Assembly: GCA_041572275.1 (NCBI GenBank)
Contig: JBFFSQ010000103.1
Coordinates: 1-10,325, forward strand
Length of the DNA: 10,325 nt
Origin: JBFFSQ01 sp041572275
Lineage (GTDB): Bacteria; Pseudomonadota; Gammaproteobacteria; SZUA-229
Direction: 5' to 3'
Numbering within the stretch: the stretch's first letter is position 1; each line of letters starts with the position of its first letter. Positions 1 through 6,595 of the stretch are shown one piece after another. The translations under genes were made by a program, and so were the position numbers. The notes beneath the pieces were generated by a model. The model saw only the letters and a list, made by a program, of their open reading frames with translations. It searched no databases and was not told the origin of the DNA.

Positions 1-42
1 CAATTCAAGCAATGTAAAACCGGATGACTTTTTCATAATCAT
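1..42 (-). CDS. Type IV prepilin-like protein, N-terminus only (FimT/FimU-type minor pilin?)
   Basis: Only the first 14 codons are in the window, read leftward to base 1: MIMKKSSGFTLLEL. This is the class III (type IV) prepilin signal: a short Lys-rich leader, then Gly|Phe at the PilD cleavage site, followed by TLLEL with the conserved Glu at +5 of the mature protein. Such proteins are cut and N-methylated by PilD and built into type IV pili or type II secretion pseudopili. A second ATG at 34-36 would give the more usual MKK start. Only a weak GAGCGAG-like ribosome site precedes it. The gene lies just downstream of thiO, matching the Pseudomonas order of thiO beside fimT and the minor pilin genes, as I recall it. 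The frame also stays open well upstream, so a longer leader is possible but less likely. Which pilin this is cannot be told from 14 residues. Confidence 0.72.
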   Translation of the reverse strand, partial: MIMKKSSGFTLLEL

Positions 43-121
43 AATTAAAGCTCGCTCAAGTCCAGATGTCATGCTCCAGGGGATGGAACGAATCCTATTG
101 CTGACAAGCGGTAGATACCTG

Positions 122-139
122 GCCAGAACCTGTTCTGGC
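122..139. repeat. Perfect 18-bp palindrome upstream of the prepilin gene
   Basis: The arms GCCAGAAC (122-129) and GTTCTGGC (132-139) are exact inverted repeats around a 2-base centre. It lies about 80 bases upstream of the prepilin start and about 95 bases downstream of the thiO stop. A 2-base centre suits a dimeric protein operator better than an RNA hairpin, and no T-run follows on the minus strand, so a terminator is unlikely. I do not recognise a known operator in it. The rest of 43-233 shows no convincing promoter or gene. Confidence 0.45.
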
Positions 140-233
140 ACCAAGGCATCATTATCCAGCAACTGTGTTTTGTCGCCATACACAAACATACGTATGACGA
201 AGAACGGTAGGAATTTACCGATGAATGGTTTGG

Positions 234-1325
234 TTAATGAATCGCATCCAACGCATAAGGCAACGGATCAATTATACTCAGCTGTCCCATAATCATATCT
301 GCCATTAATCGTGCACTGGCGGCACCCAGAATTACACCGTTGCGAAAATGCCCAGCGTTAATATATAGACCCGTCACGTCTGGATGCTCACAAATGTAGG
401 GGATGCCCTGCTTTGTTCCCGGCCTCAACCCGGCCCACTGGTGTTCAATTTCAAGGGTTGCAAGGGCCGGTACCAGCTCAATGGCCGCAGCCCGCAAATC
501 CTCACGCGCATCTTCGGTCAACTCTTTTCTGAAACCGGTGTACTCCAGGGTACTGCCAGCAAGAATTCGTCCATCACGACGCGGAATCAGGTAACGACCT
601 TCATCCAGCACAATGGTATGCAGTAATCCCGGCGCCCCCCTGAATACAATCATCTGTCCTTTCACCGGCTCTACCTGCGGTGCCTGCATACTGGCCTGAA
701 GGATTTCAGTCGTCCACGCGCCACCGGCAATCACCACCTTCGGCGCCGACAGCACACCCTCACGGGTACGCACACCACTCACCCGGCCCTGTTCAATAAC
801 GATATCTGTCACCCCTGTCTGCTCATGACAGCTGATATTCCTGTGCTGCAAACTGCCCTTTAACGACTTGATGAGTCGAGGATTGCGCATCTGCGCAATC
901 CGAGGTAACCATAGCCCTTTCTCAAGCCCGTCATTGAGCGACGACTCACAACGCACCATCTGCTGGCGATCTTCCAGCCGCTGCAACTGCATATCCCATT
1001 GCTGTGCCCAACTCAAGGCTGACTGATATTCGTCATCACCGATGACCAACAAACCACTCTCGGTGTATTCAGGGTCAATGCCACTTTCCTGGTGTAACTG
1101 CTCGGCTATTTGCGGATATAGCTGCTGACTGTATTTCGCCAGTGCATTGACCGCATCAGCATAACGCCAGGGATACAGGGGCGACAGGATACCACCACCC
1201 GCCCAGGTCGACTCACCACCAAGCTGTCCGCGCTCAAGCACAATCACCTCAGCGCCGGCCTGTTGCAACTCACGCGCAGTCAACATGCCGATCAAGCCAC
1301 CACCTACAATAATGCAATCAGCCAT
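234..1325 (-). CDS. thiO: Glycine oxidase ThiO (FAD-dependent)
   Basis: This 363-residue flavoprotein of the DAO/GlyOX family oxidises glycine with O2 to the imine dehydroglycine, releasing H2O2. The imine is the glycine-derived input for thiazole formation by ThiG. The N-terminus has the Rossmann dinucleotide motif GGGLIG (residues 8-13), followed by the acidic end of strand 2 (LERG, 30-33). Other family blocks are GGAWT (201-205), YLIPRRDGRILAGST (245-259), AGLRPGT (298-304, whose Arg is the expected substrate-carboxylate contact) and GHFRNG (325-330). Length is normal for the family, about 365 residues. The ATG at 1325 places the FAD motif at the very N-terminus as expected; no strong Shine-Dalgarno site is seen. 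The terminator of the upstream gene ends only about 30 bases before this start, so thiO needs read-through or a promoter inside that gene's 3' end. A D-amino-acid oxidase role is less likely given thiS and thiG nearby. Confidence 0.93.
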   Translation of the reverse strand: MADCIIVGGGLIGMLTARELQQAGAEVIVLERGQLGGESTWAGGGILSPLYPWRYADAVNALAKYSQQLYPQIAEQLHQESGIDPEYTESGLLVIGDDEYQSALSWAQQWDMQLQRLEDRQQMVRCESSLNDGLEKGLWLPRIAQMRNPRLIKSLKGSLQHRNISCHEQTGVTDIVIEQGRVSGVRTREGVLSAPKVVIAGGAWTTEILQASMQAPQVEPVKGQMIVFRGAPGLLHTIVLDEGRYLIPRRDGRILAGSTLEYTGFRKELTEDAREDLRAAAIELVPALATLEIEHQWAGLRPGTKQGIPYICEHPDVTGLYINAGHFRNGVILGAASARLMADMIMGQLSIIDPLPYALDAIH

Positions 1326-1354
1326 AATTCATTTATTACATTGCTAGAAATAAA

Positions 1355-1381
1355 AAAGCATGGCGGATTAGGCCATGCTTT
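1355..1381 (-). terminator. Rho-independent terminator of the eight-cysteine protein gene
   Basis: Arms AAAGCATGGC (1355-1364) and GCCATGCTTT (1372-1381) pair perfectly over 10 bp around a 7-base loop. Read on the minus strand, the hairpin ends in six consecutive T residues and then ATTT. It begins 25 bases after the stop codon of the minus-strand gene ending at 1406 and lies before thiO, so it should separate the two transcripts. Confidence 0.85.
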
Positions 1382-1405
1382 CGGTTTTAATGACGTATCC
1401 TGCGT

Positions 1406-2395
1406 TTATTTGGCACAGGTATCGGCTACGCCTGCTGGTGCATACTTAAAGACTTTCTGACAGCGACAGGGACTGACACCCTTATCCCAGTGCACCTGGC
1501 AACGATCAATCCACATTTTCGCCTGCTGTCTCTCCCACAACTCTTCGGCTTTACGCTTGTTTTCTTCCTGCGCCAGTTTAGCTTTCTGCTGACGTTCACG
1601 CTCTGCAGCAACGGCCTGGCGGCTCTGTTTCTCACGAGCAACTGCAGCATTAACTGTTTTGATAGCACTGTTTTTCTTGGCAAGATTATCACAAGGGTAA
1701 GCTATAGCTTGAATACTGGCATAGTCTGCAGGTGGCTTGGCATAACAGGTCTGAGCCACTTTTTTAGCCGGTTGTTTTTTGACTGGCTGTTTAACTGGCT
1801 GGGCCCTCACCACAGGTGCTGGTTTGGGTTTATCAAATTTATTCATAATCGAGGCAAAGCCTGACATACCATATTTGATCTTCATGACACGACCAAAGGG
1901 CTCGACAATAAACTCAACCTGTCTGGCATTTTTCAGCTGCTGTTTGGCTTCATCGTCAAGTTTAATAATCAGGTCACTGCCAGCATCAACACATACAGCG
2001 CCTTTAACGCCGGAATTTCTATCCAGCTTATCTGAGCTACCTGCCTGATTGTTCAAACACCAGTCAAAGCGTCGCAGACGCTGACCGTCAACACGTACAT
2101 CAGTAACCACCAGAGAATCAATATCCCGGGTATTCGCTTTTTCACCACTGGAATCATTAGCACCCAGACGCAGACGCATCATATTGCTGTCTACCTTCAG
2201 GTGGTAATACATGGTATCGAAGCCGTCGACACTGGTACCGGATTTTAATGCCGCTGAACCCTTCTGCTTCCAGCTGACATCATCCAAAAACTCAAAATCT
2301 TTATCCTTCTTGAATGGATCCTTGCCTGCAAAAGAAGAAAAACTACTTGTAAACGCAACGATAAACACGACTGTCATGGTCGATATTTTCAACAT
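1406..2395 (-). CDS. Exported eight-cysteine protein with coiled coil, function unknown
   Basis: I do not recognise this 329-residue protein. It starts with a Sec signal peptide (about 1-23: Lys at 3, hydrophobic core 8-17, cleavage near SFA|G), so it should be periplasmic or surface-exposed. A globular N-terminal part (about 25-185) is followed by a Pro/Lys/Val-rich linker (189-213). Then come a short Cys-containing segment (214-240), a charged Gln/Glu/Lys/Arg-rich stretch likely to form a helix or coiled coil (250-294), and a compact C-terminus with four cysteines (C299, C310, C312, C327). The other cysteines are C113, C135, C217 and C235. Eight cysteines in an exported protein suggests disulfide bonds. 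The start is supported by the ribosome site AAGAGGT 5 bases before the ATG. It has its own terminator and lies between thiO and thiS; nothing in it suggests a thiamine role. The gene call is secure; the function is not. Confidence 0.88.
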   Translation of the reverse strand: MLKISTMTVVFIVAFTSSFSSFAGKDPFKKDKDFEFLDDVSWKQKGSAALKSGTSVDGFDTMYYHLKVDSNMMRLRLGANDSSGEKANTRDIDSLVVTDVRVDGQRLRRFDWCLNNQAGSSDKLDRNSGVKGAVCVDAGSDLIIKLDDEAKQQLKNARQVEFIVEPFGRVMKIKYGMSGFASIMNKFDKPKPAPVVRAQPVKQPVKKQPAKKVAQTCYAKPPADYASIQAIAYPCDNLAKKNSAIKTVNAAVAREKQSRQAVAAERERQQKAKLAQEENKRKAEELWERQQAKMWIDRCQVHWDKGVSPCRCQKVFKYAPAGVADTCAK

Positions 2396-2520
2396 AATCT
2401 ACCTCTTAAAACCACTACAACGTCCAAACAGGCCTTAACAAGCCCCTCTGGCATTTCCGCAAAACTGGAATATTAACGGAATGGACGACACAAACAAAGC
2501 CTCATAGGGCAACAGCACAC

Positions 2521-2550
2521 TGTATAGACCATTTTTTGTTAAAATGTAAG
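2521..2550 (-). promoter_or_regulatory. Possible sigma-70 promoter for the eight-cysteine protein gene
   Basis: On the minus strand, CTTACA (2545-2550) and TATACA (2521-2526) are 18 bases apart, each matching 4 of 6 consensus positions. It would give a 5' leader of about 120 bases. A second weak pair, TTGTTT and TAATAT 16 bases apart, lies nearer the gene in about 2470-2500. Neither is strong. Confidence 0.25.
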
Positions 2551-2561
2551 TTTTCAGCAGG

Positions 2562-2589
2562 TTAATCGGCCTGTTATTTCGTGTACAAT
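2562..2589 (+). promoter_or_regulatory. Possible promoter of the thiS-thiG(-trmB) run
   Basis: A good -10 hexamer, TACAAT (2584-2589, 5 of 6), is preceded at 16 bases by a weak -35, TTAATC (2562-2567). It would start transcripts about 27 bases before the thiS ATG. That leaves too little leader for a TPP riboswitch, and no thi-box-like sequence is visible in 2396-2622. The whole 227-base divergent gap contains only these weak promoter candidates. Confidence 0.3.
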
Positions 2590-2622
2590 CCCAGCCTTCT
2601 GACAGCCAAAACACGAAAATGT

Positions 2623-2823
2623 ATGAAGATTACGCTCAATGGTGAAGCTCGATCCATCGACGATAGCATCAAACTCCAGGCATTAATTGACCAGCTGGGC
2701 TACAGTGGTAAACGACTGGCGGTTGAAATCAACAAGGAAATCATCCCCAAAAGCCAGCATGCCGACTATATCATCAAGGACGGTGACAATATTGAAATCG
2801 TTCACGCCATCGGAGGTGGCTGA
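2623..2823 (+). CDS. thiS: Sulfur carrier protein ThiS
   Basis: This 66-residue beta-grasp, ubiquitin-like protein has the same length as E. coli ThiS as I recall it. It carries sulfur as a C-terminal thiocarboxylate: ThiF adenylates the terminal glycine, sulfur is transferred on, and the thiocarboxylate donates it to ThiG. Visible hallmarks are the opening MKITLNGE, a central LAVEINKEIIPK strand-turn segment (about 42-53), the DGDNIEIVHAIGGG end and the obligatory terminal Gly-Gly. The frame extends upstream to a GTG at 2581, but the ATG at 2623 gives the exact family N-terminus and is preferred, although no clear ribosome site precedes it. thiG follows after 85 bases on the same strand, consistent with co-transcription. 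ThiF is not in the window. Confidence 0.93.
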   Translation: MKITLNGEARSIDDSIKLQALIDQLGYSGKRLAVEINKEIIPKSQHADYIIKDGDNIEIVHAIGGG

Positions 2824-2908
2824 GCGAACGGATAGAAACACCGCTTCAAGGACGAATACTTGAGAAACAGCCTAATAACTTTCCAAAGCATCAATCAAAG
2901 CTAACATT

Positions 2909-3691
2909 ATGACCAACGACCCACTCATCATTGCCGGCAAATCCTATAATTCTCGCCTTCTGGTCGGCTCAGGCAAATACAAGGACCTCGAGGAAACTCG
3001 GGAAGCCACTGAAGCCAGTGGTGCGGAAATTATCACTGTAGCAATCCGACGCACCAATATCGGACAGACCCCTGGCGAACCTAACCTGCTGGATGTGGTG
3101 CCACCGGAAAAATACACCATACTACCCAATACCGCCGGCTGCTATACGGCTGAAGATGCTGTACGCACCTGTCGCATGGCACGAGAACTCCTCGATGGCC
3201 ACGATCTGGTAAAACTGGAAGTACTGGGTGATGAAAAAACCCTGTTTCCGGACATTGTCGCGACCCTGGAAGCCGCAGACCTGCTGGTAAAAGACGGCTT
3301 TAAAGTCATGGTCTACACTAATGATGACCCGATTATTGCCAAGCGACTGGAAGAAATCGGCTGCGTGGCCGTGATGCCGCTAGCGGCTCCCATTGGTTCC
3401 GGACTGGGTATTCGCAACCCTTATAACATTCTCACCATTATCGAAAATGCCAATGTCCCAATTCTGGTTGATGCCGGTGTCGGTACAGCATCCGATGCGG
3501 CTATTGCCATGGAGCTGGGCTGTGATGGCATCCTGATGAATACCGCTATAGCCGCTGCCCAGAAACCGGTATTGATGGCTTCAGCCATGAAGAAAGCCGT
3601 GGAAGCCGGTCGTGAAGCATTCCTGGCTGGACGTATGCCGCGCAAGCGCTTTGCCTCTGCCTCATCGCCAATCGATGGTACTTTCTTCTAA
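2909..3691 (+). CDS. thiG: Thiazole synthase ThiG
   Basis: This 260-residue TIM-barrel enzyme condenses 1-deoxy-D-xylulose 5-phosphate, ThiS thiocarboxylate and dehydroglycine to the thiazole phosphate moiety of thiamine. The Schiff-base lysine is K102 in VKLEVLGD (101-108). Also typical are RRTNIGQ near 47-53, PNTAGCYTAEDAVRTCRMAR (73-92), PIGSGLGI (161-168), the phosphate-binding DAGVGTASDA (188-197) and GCDGILMNTAIA (204-215). Length matches the family. The ATG at 2909 gives the usual start of about 9 residues before the first strand; the ribosome site is weak. In this genome the dehydroglycine is expected to come from ThiO (234-1325) rather than the radical-SAM enzyme ThiH, so this is the aerobic form of the pathway. 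thiG next to trmB is an order I recall from other gammaproteobacteria. Confidence 0.96.
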   Translation: MTNDPLIIAGKSYNSRLLVGSGKYKDLEETREATEASGAEIITVAIRRTNIGQTPGEPNLLDVVPPEKYTILPNTAGCYTAEDAVRTCRMARELLDGHDLVKLEVLGDEKTLFPDIVATLEAADLLVKDGFKVMVYTNDDPIIAKRLEEIGCVAVMPLAAPIGSGLGIRNPYNILTIIENANVPILVDAGVGTASDAAIAMELGCDGILMNTAIAAAQKPVLMASAMKKAVEAGREAFLAGRMPRKRFASASSPIDGTFF

Positions 3692-3699
3692 ATGACTTT

Positions 3700-3758
3700 G
3701 ACGCAGAGACACTGAGATTTTAATGTAACAACCTTCAATCTCTTTATGCCTCTGCGTC
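3700..3758. repeat. Imperfect hairpin element with GACGCAGAG arms between thiG and trmB
   Basis: Outer arms GACGCAGAG (3700-3708) and CTCTGCGTC (3750-3758) are perfect inverted repeats. An inner pair, GAGATT (3714-3719) with AATCTC (3737-3742), continues the stem after an asymmetric internal loop. The arms resemble the 'GACGCAGAGAC / CTCTGCGTC' palindromic elements that I recall scattered in intergenic regions of many proteobacteria; membership in such a dispersed family cannot be shown from one copy. It fills most of the 89-base gap and ends 22 bases before the trmB ATG. In RNA it could stabilise the thiG 3' end or hinder trmB expression. It lacks a T-run, so it is not a classical terminator. 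Confidence 0.6.
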
Positions 3759-3780
3759 TTCATGTACTTCTTTCCAAACA

Positions 3781-4470
3781 ATGCCAAACAAACACATCCG
3801 TACCATCCGCAGCTTCGTAAAACGCGAAGGCCGTTTAACCGCAGGACAACAAAAAGCCCTCGATAGCCAATGGCCGTTATTTGGCATTGATTATTCTGAA
3901 CAGACACTGGATCTAGATCAGCTGTTTGGCCGCAGTGCGCCCAGGGTACTGGAAATCGGCTTTGGCAATGGCGACTCCCTGTGGCAAATGGCACAGGCGC
4001 ATCCAGAACAGGATTATCTGGGGATTGAAGTCCACCGCCCAGGCGTGGGGCACCTACTTCACCTGATTGAAAGCTCTGGCCAAAGCAATATTCGAGTTAG
4101 CAACCATGATGCGGTCGAGGTTCTCAAACACCAGATTCCGGATGCCAGCCTGGATCGGGTTCAGTTATTTTTCCCGGACCCCTGGCACAAAAAGAAACAC
4201 CACAAACGGCGCATCCTACAACCAGCCTTTGCCGAACTGGTCGCCCAAAAACTCAAACCCGGCGGTATTTTTCACCTGGCTACTGACTGGGAACACTATG
4301 CCGAACATATGCTGGAAGTGATGAACAATCATCCCTTGTACGAGAATCTATCAAACGATAACACCTATGTTGAACGACCACCCGAACGACCACTGACCAA
4401 ATTTGAACAACGTGGCCACCGGTTAGGCCACGGTGTCTGGGATATGTTTTTCAGGCGTAAAGACCGTTAA
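3781..4470 (+). CDS. trmB: tRNA (guanine-N7-)-methyltransferase TrmB
   Basis: This 229-residue cytoplasmic SAM-dependent methyltransferase forms m7G46 in the variable loop of tRNAs. The N-terminal IRSFVKREGRLT (9-20) and FGIDYSE (34-40) match the E. coli protein closely. The SAM site is LEIGFGNG (57-64), with GIEVH (81-85) at the end of strand 2 and NHDAVEVL (108-115) further on. The catalytic and tRNA-binding block LFFPDPWHKKKHHKRR (129-144) is complete, as are ATDWEHYAEHMLEVM (167-181) and the C-terminal TKFEQRGHRLGHGVWD (206-221). It is about 10 residues shorter at the N-terminus than E. coli TrmB; the ATG at 3781 is the only good start, without a clear ribosome site. It follows thiG after 89 bases containing a hairpin element, so its link to the thi transcript is uncertain. 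Confidence 0.96.
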   Translation: MPNKHIRTIRSFVKREGRLTAGQQKALDSQWPLFGIDYSEQTLDLDQLFGRSAPRVLEIGFGNGDSLWQMAQAHPEQDYLGIEVHRPGVGHLLHLIESSGQSNIRVSNHDAVEVLKHQIPDASLDRVQLFFPDPWHKKKHHKRRILQPAFAELVAQKLKPGGIFHLATDWEHYAEHMLEVMNNHPLYENLSNDNTYVERPPERPLTKFEQRGHRLGHGVWDMFFRRKDR

Positions 4471-4524
4471 CTCACTGACCGCACCTGATCTATTAAATAA
4501 AAAACACAAAACTTTGGCACAAAA

Positions 4525-4554
4525 AAGCCGCTCAAGAAAATTCTCGAGCGGCTT
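4525..4554. terminator. Bidirectional terminator between trmB and the SulP gene
   Basis: AAGCCGCTC (4525-4533) pairs perfectly with GAGCGGCTT (4546-4554); the 12-base interior can extend the stem with one mismatch. On the plus strand it is followed by GTTTATTGTT, ending trmB. On the minus strand the stem runs into six T residues, ending the SulP transcript. A weaker hairpin, TGTCAGG with CCTGACA (4566-4594), lies between it and the SulP stop codon. Confidence 0.88.
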
Positions 4555-4606
4555 GTTTATTGTTATGTCAGGCTCACATCTATCAGACCTGACAAAAGAC
4601 TCAGGC

Positions 4607-6379
4607 TCAGGCCGGTACCGTTATCAGCACTCGTTCGTCACCCTCTTTACCCAGTCGTTTATAGATATCTTCCAGCGCCATATCTTCGGTGGCAAACATA
4701 TTTTCATTACCCAATGTATCCATCATGTGTGCATTACGCATGACATCCAGGATCTGCTTCTTCAGACCACTAAACACCAGGGTGACATTATGTTCACGTA
4801 GACGCTCGATAAGATGGTGAATGACTTCCTGACCCGATGCATCGAGCTGATTAATGCCATCACCTACAACCAGAATATACGTTGCATTCTTATGCTCACT
4901 CATTGCTTCCAGCACGGTATCTTCAAAAAACGAGACATTGGCAAAATACAACGAACCATCAAAGCGCAGGACAACTATATTTTCATCTCTGGCCAGATCA
5001 GGGTTCACGTTCAGGTCACGCAAAGTGCCATCAGGATAACGTCCCAGCATGGCGACACGTGGCTTCATAGTCCGGTACAAATACAGACCCAAAGACAGAG
5101 CCACACCAATCTCGATACCCTTGTCCAGATGAGGTGCAAAGCCCAGGGTACAGACAAAGGTGGCAATAGCAGCCAGACCATCATGTTTGTTAGTGCGCCA
5201 GGCATGCTTTACGGCAGCCAGGTTAATCAGGCCAAATACCGCCATCATGATAACAGCCGCCAATACTGCTTTCGGCAGGTGATACAACAGTGGCGTCAGG
5301 AATAACAACGTAATCACCACCACGGCCGCCGTAACCACCGATGAAAATCCGGTTTTCGCACCGGCATCCAGATTTACGGCAGAGCGAGAAAACGAACCAC
5401 TGGCAGGATAGGACTGGAAGAAACTGCCCGCAATATTACCCAGGCCCTGCCCAATCAGTTCCTGGTTGGGATCAATCCGATCCTTGGTTTTCGCTGCCAT
5501 TGCCTTGGCAATGGAAATAGCTTCCATAAAACCGACCAGGGCAATCAAAATGGCACTGGGTAACAGTGCCCAGAAATCAGCAATATTAATACCGGGCATA
5601 GAAAAGCCAGGTAAACCCTCGGGAATCTCACCCACCACGGCACCACCCATTTCTTTAAAGCCAATCATGTAACTGATAATGGTGGTACCGGCTACGGCCA
5701 CCAGCACACCCGGCACTTTCGGCGCGTATTTTTTTAAGCCAAACATGACAGCAAAAGCCCCCATGCCCATAAGGAAGGTCGGCCAATGGGTTTGACCTAA
5801 TTGCTGCAATACACCCCAGATTCGCACCGTCAGGAAATGATCCCCGGCACTGCCCGGCATATCGACACCAAAAATTTTCGACAATTGCGACAAGCCGATC
5901 ACCAGCGCAGCAGCATTGGTAAAGCCGACAATCACCGGATGAGACAGAAAGTTAACAATAACCCCGAGACGGAAAAAACCCAGCATGAACTGGAACAGAC
6001 CTACGATCAGGGCCAGGAACATGGCCATAGGCACATACTTCTCAAGCAGGTCGGGCTGCTCAAGGCCAGTTCCACCAACCAGGGTGGCCAGTGCCGTCGC
6101 CGACATTAGTGACACCACAGCAACCGGCCCGGTCGCCAATTGCTTGGATGAACCCCACATGGCTGCAACCATCACCGGTACAAAGGCAATATATAAACCA
6201 AAGTATGCCGGTAAGCCCGCTAGCTGTGCGTACGCCATCGACTGGGGAATTAGCACCAGCGCAACTGTCAGCCCAGCAATTGCATCAGCCCTGACAATTG
6301 ACGAATCTTTGAGCATGGGCGCCCATTCAAGGAAAGGTAAAAGCTTGTAAAGAATATTATTGGATTTATTGTCTGCCAT
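4607..6379 (-). CDS. SulP-family anion transporter with STAS domain (possible bicarbonate importer)
   Basis: This 590-residue inner-membrane protein of the SulP/SLC26 family carries anions such as sulfate or bicarbonate. The N-terminal part has multiple membrane segments from about residue 31 to 435. It includes the family signature around 55-92 (GLPAYFGLYIAFVPV, then GSSKQLATGPVAVVSLM) and SYPASGSFSRSAVNLDAGAKT-like sequence at 323-343. A cytoplasmic STAS domain follows (about 440-577) with LDASG (512-516), the site equivalent to the phosphorylated Ser of anti-sigma antagonists. The ATG at 6379 is preferred because GAGGA precedes it at good spacing; an in-frame GTG at 6394 would add five residues. 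Substrate cannot be read from sequence. Divergence from nhaD-dabB-dabA favours bicarbonate, as for cyanobacterial BicA (Na+-dependent, also SulP); sulfate remains an alternative. Confidence 0.93.
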   Translation of the reverse strand: MADNKSNNILYKLLPFLEWAPMLKDSSIVRADAIAGLTVALVLIPQSMAYAQLAGLPAYFGLYIAFVPVMVAAMWGSSKQLATGPVAVVSLMSATALATLVGGTGLEQPDLLEKYVPMAMFLALIVGLFQFMLGFFRLGVIVNFLSHPVIVGFTNAAALVIGLSQLSKIFGVDMPGSAGDHFLTVRIWGVLQQLGQTHWPTFLMGMGAFAVMFGLKKYAPKVPGVLVAVAGTTIISYMIGFKEMGGAVVGEIPEGLPGFSMPGINIADFWALLPSAILIALVGFMEAISIAKAMAAKTKDRIDPNQELIGQGLGNIAGSFFQSYPASGSFSRSAVNLDAGAKTGFSSVVTAAVVVITLLFLTPLLYHLPKAVLAAVIMMAVFGLINLAAVKHAWRTNKHDGLAAIATFVCTLGFAPHLDKGIEIGVALSLGLYLYRTMKPRVAMLGRYPDGTLRDLNVNPDLARDENIVVLRFDGSLYFANVSFFEDTVLEAMSEHKNATYILVVGDGINQLDASGQEVIHHLIERLREHNVTLVFSGLKKQILDVMRNAHMMDTLGNENMFATEDMALEDIYKRLGKEGDERVLITVPA

Positions 6380-6410
6380 GGATTCCTCGGACACTTTCTG
6401 AATTACCGTA

Positions 6411-6444
6411 AAAAACCGCGTTAAAAACCGCGTTAAAAACCGTT
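6411..6444. repeat. 12-bp tandem repeat (2.8 copies) in the SulP leader
   Basis: Two exact copies of AAAAACCGCGTT (6411-6422 and 6423-6434) are followed by AAAAACCGTT (6435-6444), which lacks the internal CG. The array starts 31 bases upstream of the SulP ATG. It overlaps the putative SulP -10 box and lies mostly in what would be the first transcribed bases. It could be a multi-site operator or a slippage-prone array; the sequence does not decide. Confidence 0.8.
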
Positions 6445-6470
6445 ATATCCTAACACAAGACTTCTCACAG
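6442..6470 (-). promoter_or_regulatory. Candidate promoter of the SulP gene
   Basis: On the minus strand, TATAAC (6442-6447, 5 of 6 consensus) follows a weak -35, CTGTGA (6465-6470, 3 of 6), at 17 bases. Transcription would begin near 6436, inside the 12-bp repeats. The -35 abuts an 8-bp palindrome, GCAGCTGC (6470-6477), and a TCAC...GTGA dyad (6465-6486). The weak -35 suggests an activator. Confidence 0.35.
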
Positions 6471-6515
6471 CAGCTGCGACCAGTGACCTTTATCCATCAA
6501 TTGTTTGAGGAAAAT

Positions 6516-6547
6516 TATAATCTTGTTAAATAATCTGTCTATAATCT
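6516..6547 (+). promoter_or_regulatory. AT-rich nhaD upstream region with three ATAATCT repeats and two TATAAT boxes
   Basis: ATAATCT occurs at 6517-6523, 6530-6536 and 6541-6547, and perfect TATAAT hexamers sit at 6516-6521 and 6540-6545. Neither hexamer has a good -35 at 16-18 bases. Transcripts from the second would have a leader of about 45 bases. The regular repeats could be binding sites for a regulator or simply AT-rich promoter sequence. Confidence 0.4.
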
Positions 6548-6595
6548 AGAAAATCGTTTGCATATACTTTCCATAAGCATAAGAAACGCCAACAC

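Noticed and set aside
185..215. AlgR-like site (CCGTTCTTCGTC on the minus strand) before the prepilin gene
   Set aside because: AlgR sites control fimU in Pseudomonas, but this match has extra bases inside the core and one imperfect copy is too weak to claim.
71..292. Plus-strand reading frame of 73 codons over the thiO 3' end
   Set aside because: It overlaps thiO and the region before the prepilin gene on the opposite strand, has no recognisable motif or ribosome site, and its sequence does not look protein-like.
2581..2622. Upstream GTG start adding 14 residues to ThiS
   Set aside because: The ATG at 2623 gives exactly the family N-terminus (MKITLNGE) and the usual 66-residue length; the GTG also overlaps the best promoter candidate.
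3662..3994. Minus-strand frame of 110 codons across the thiG-trmB junction
   Set aside because: It is the antisense of trmB plus the palindromic element; its KTQRHKEIEG-like stretch is the translation of the repeat, not a real protein.
6380..6394. GTG start adding five residues to the SulP protein
   Set aside because: The GAGGA ribosome site lies between that GTG and the ATG at 6379 and is correctly spaced only for the ATG.
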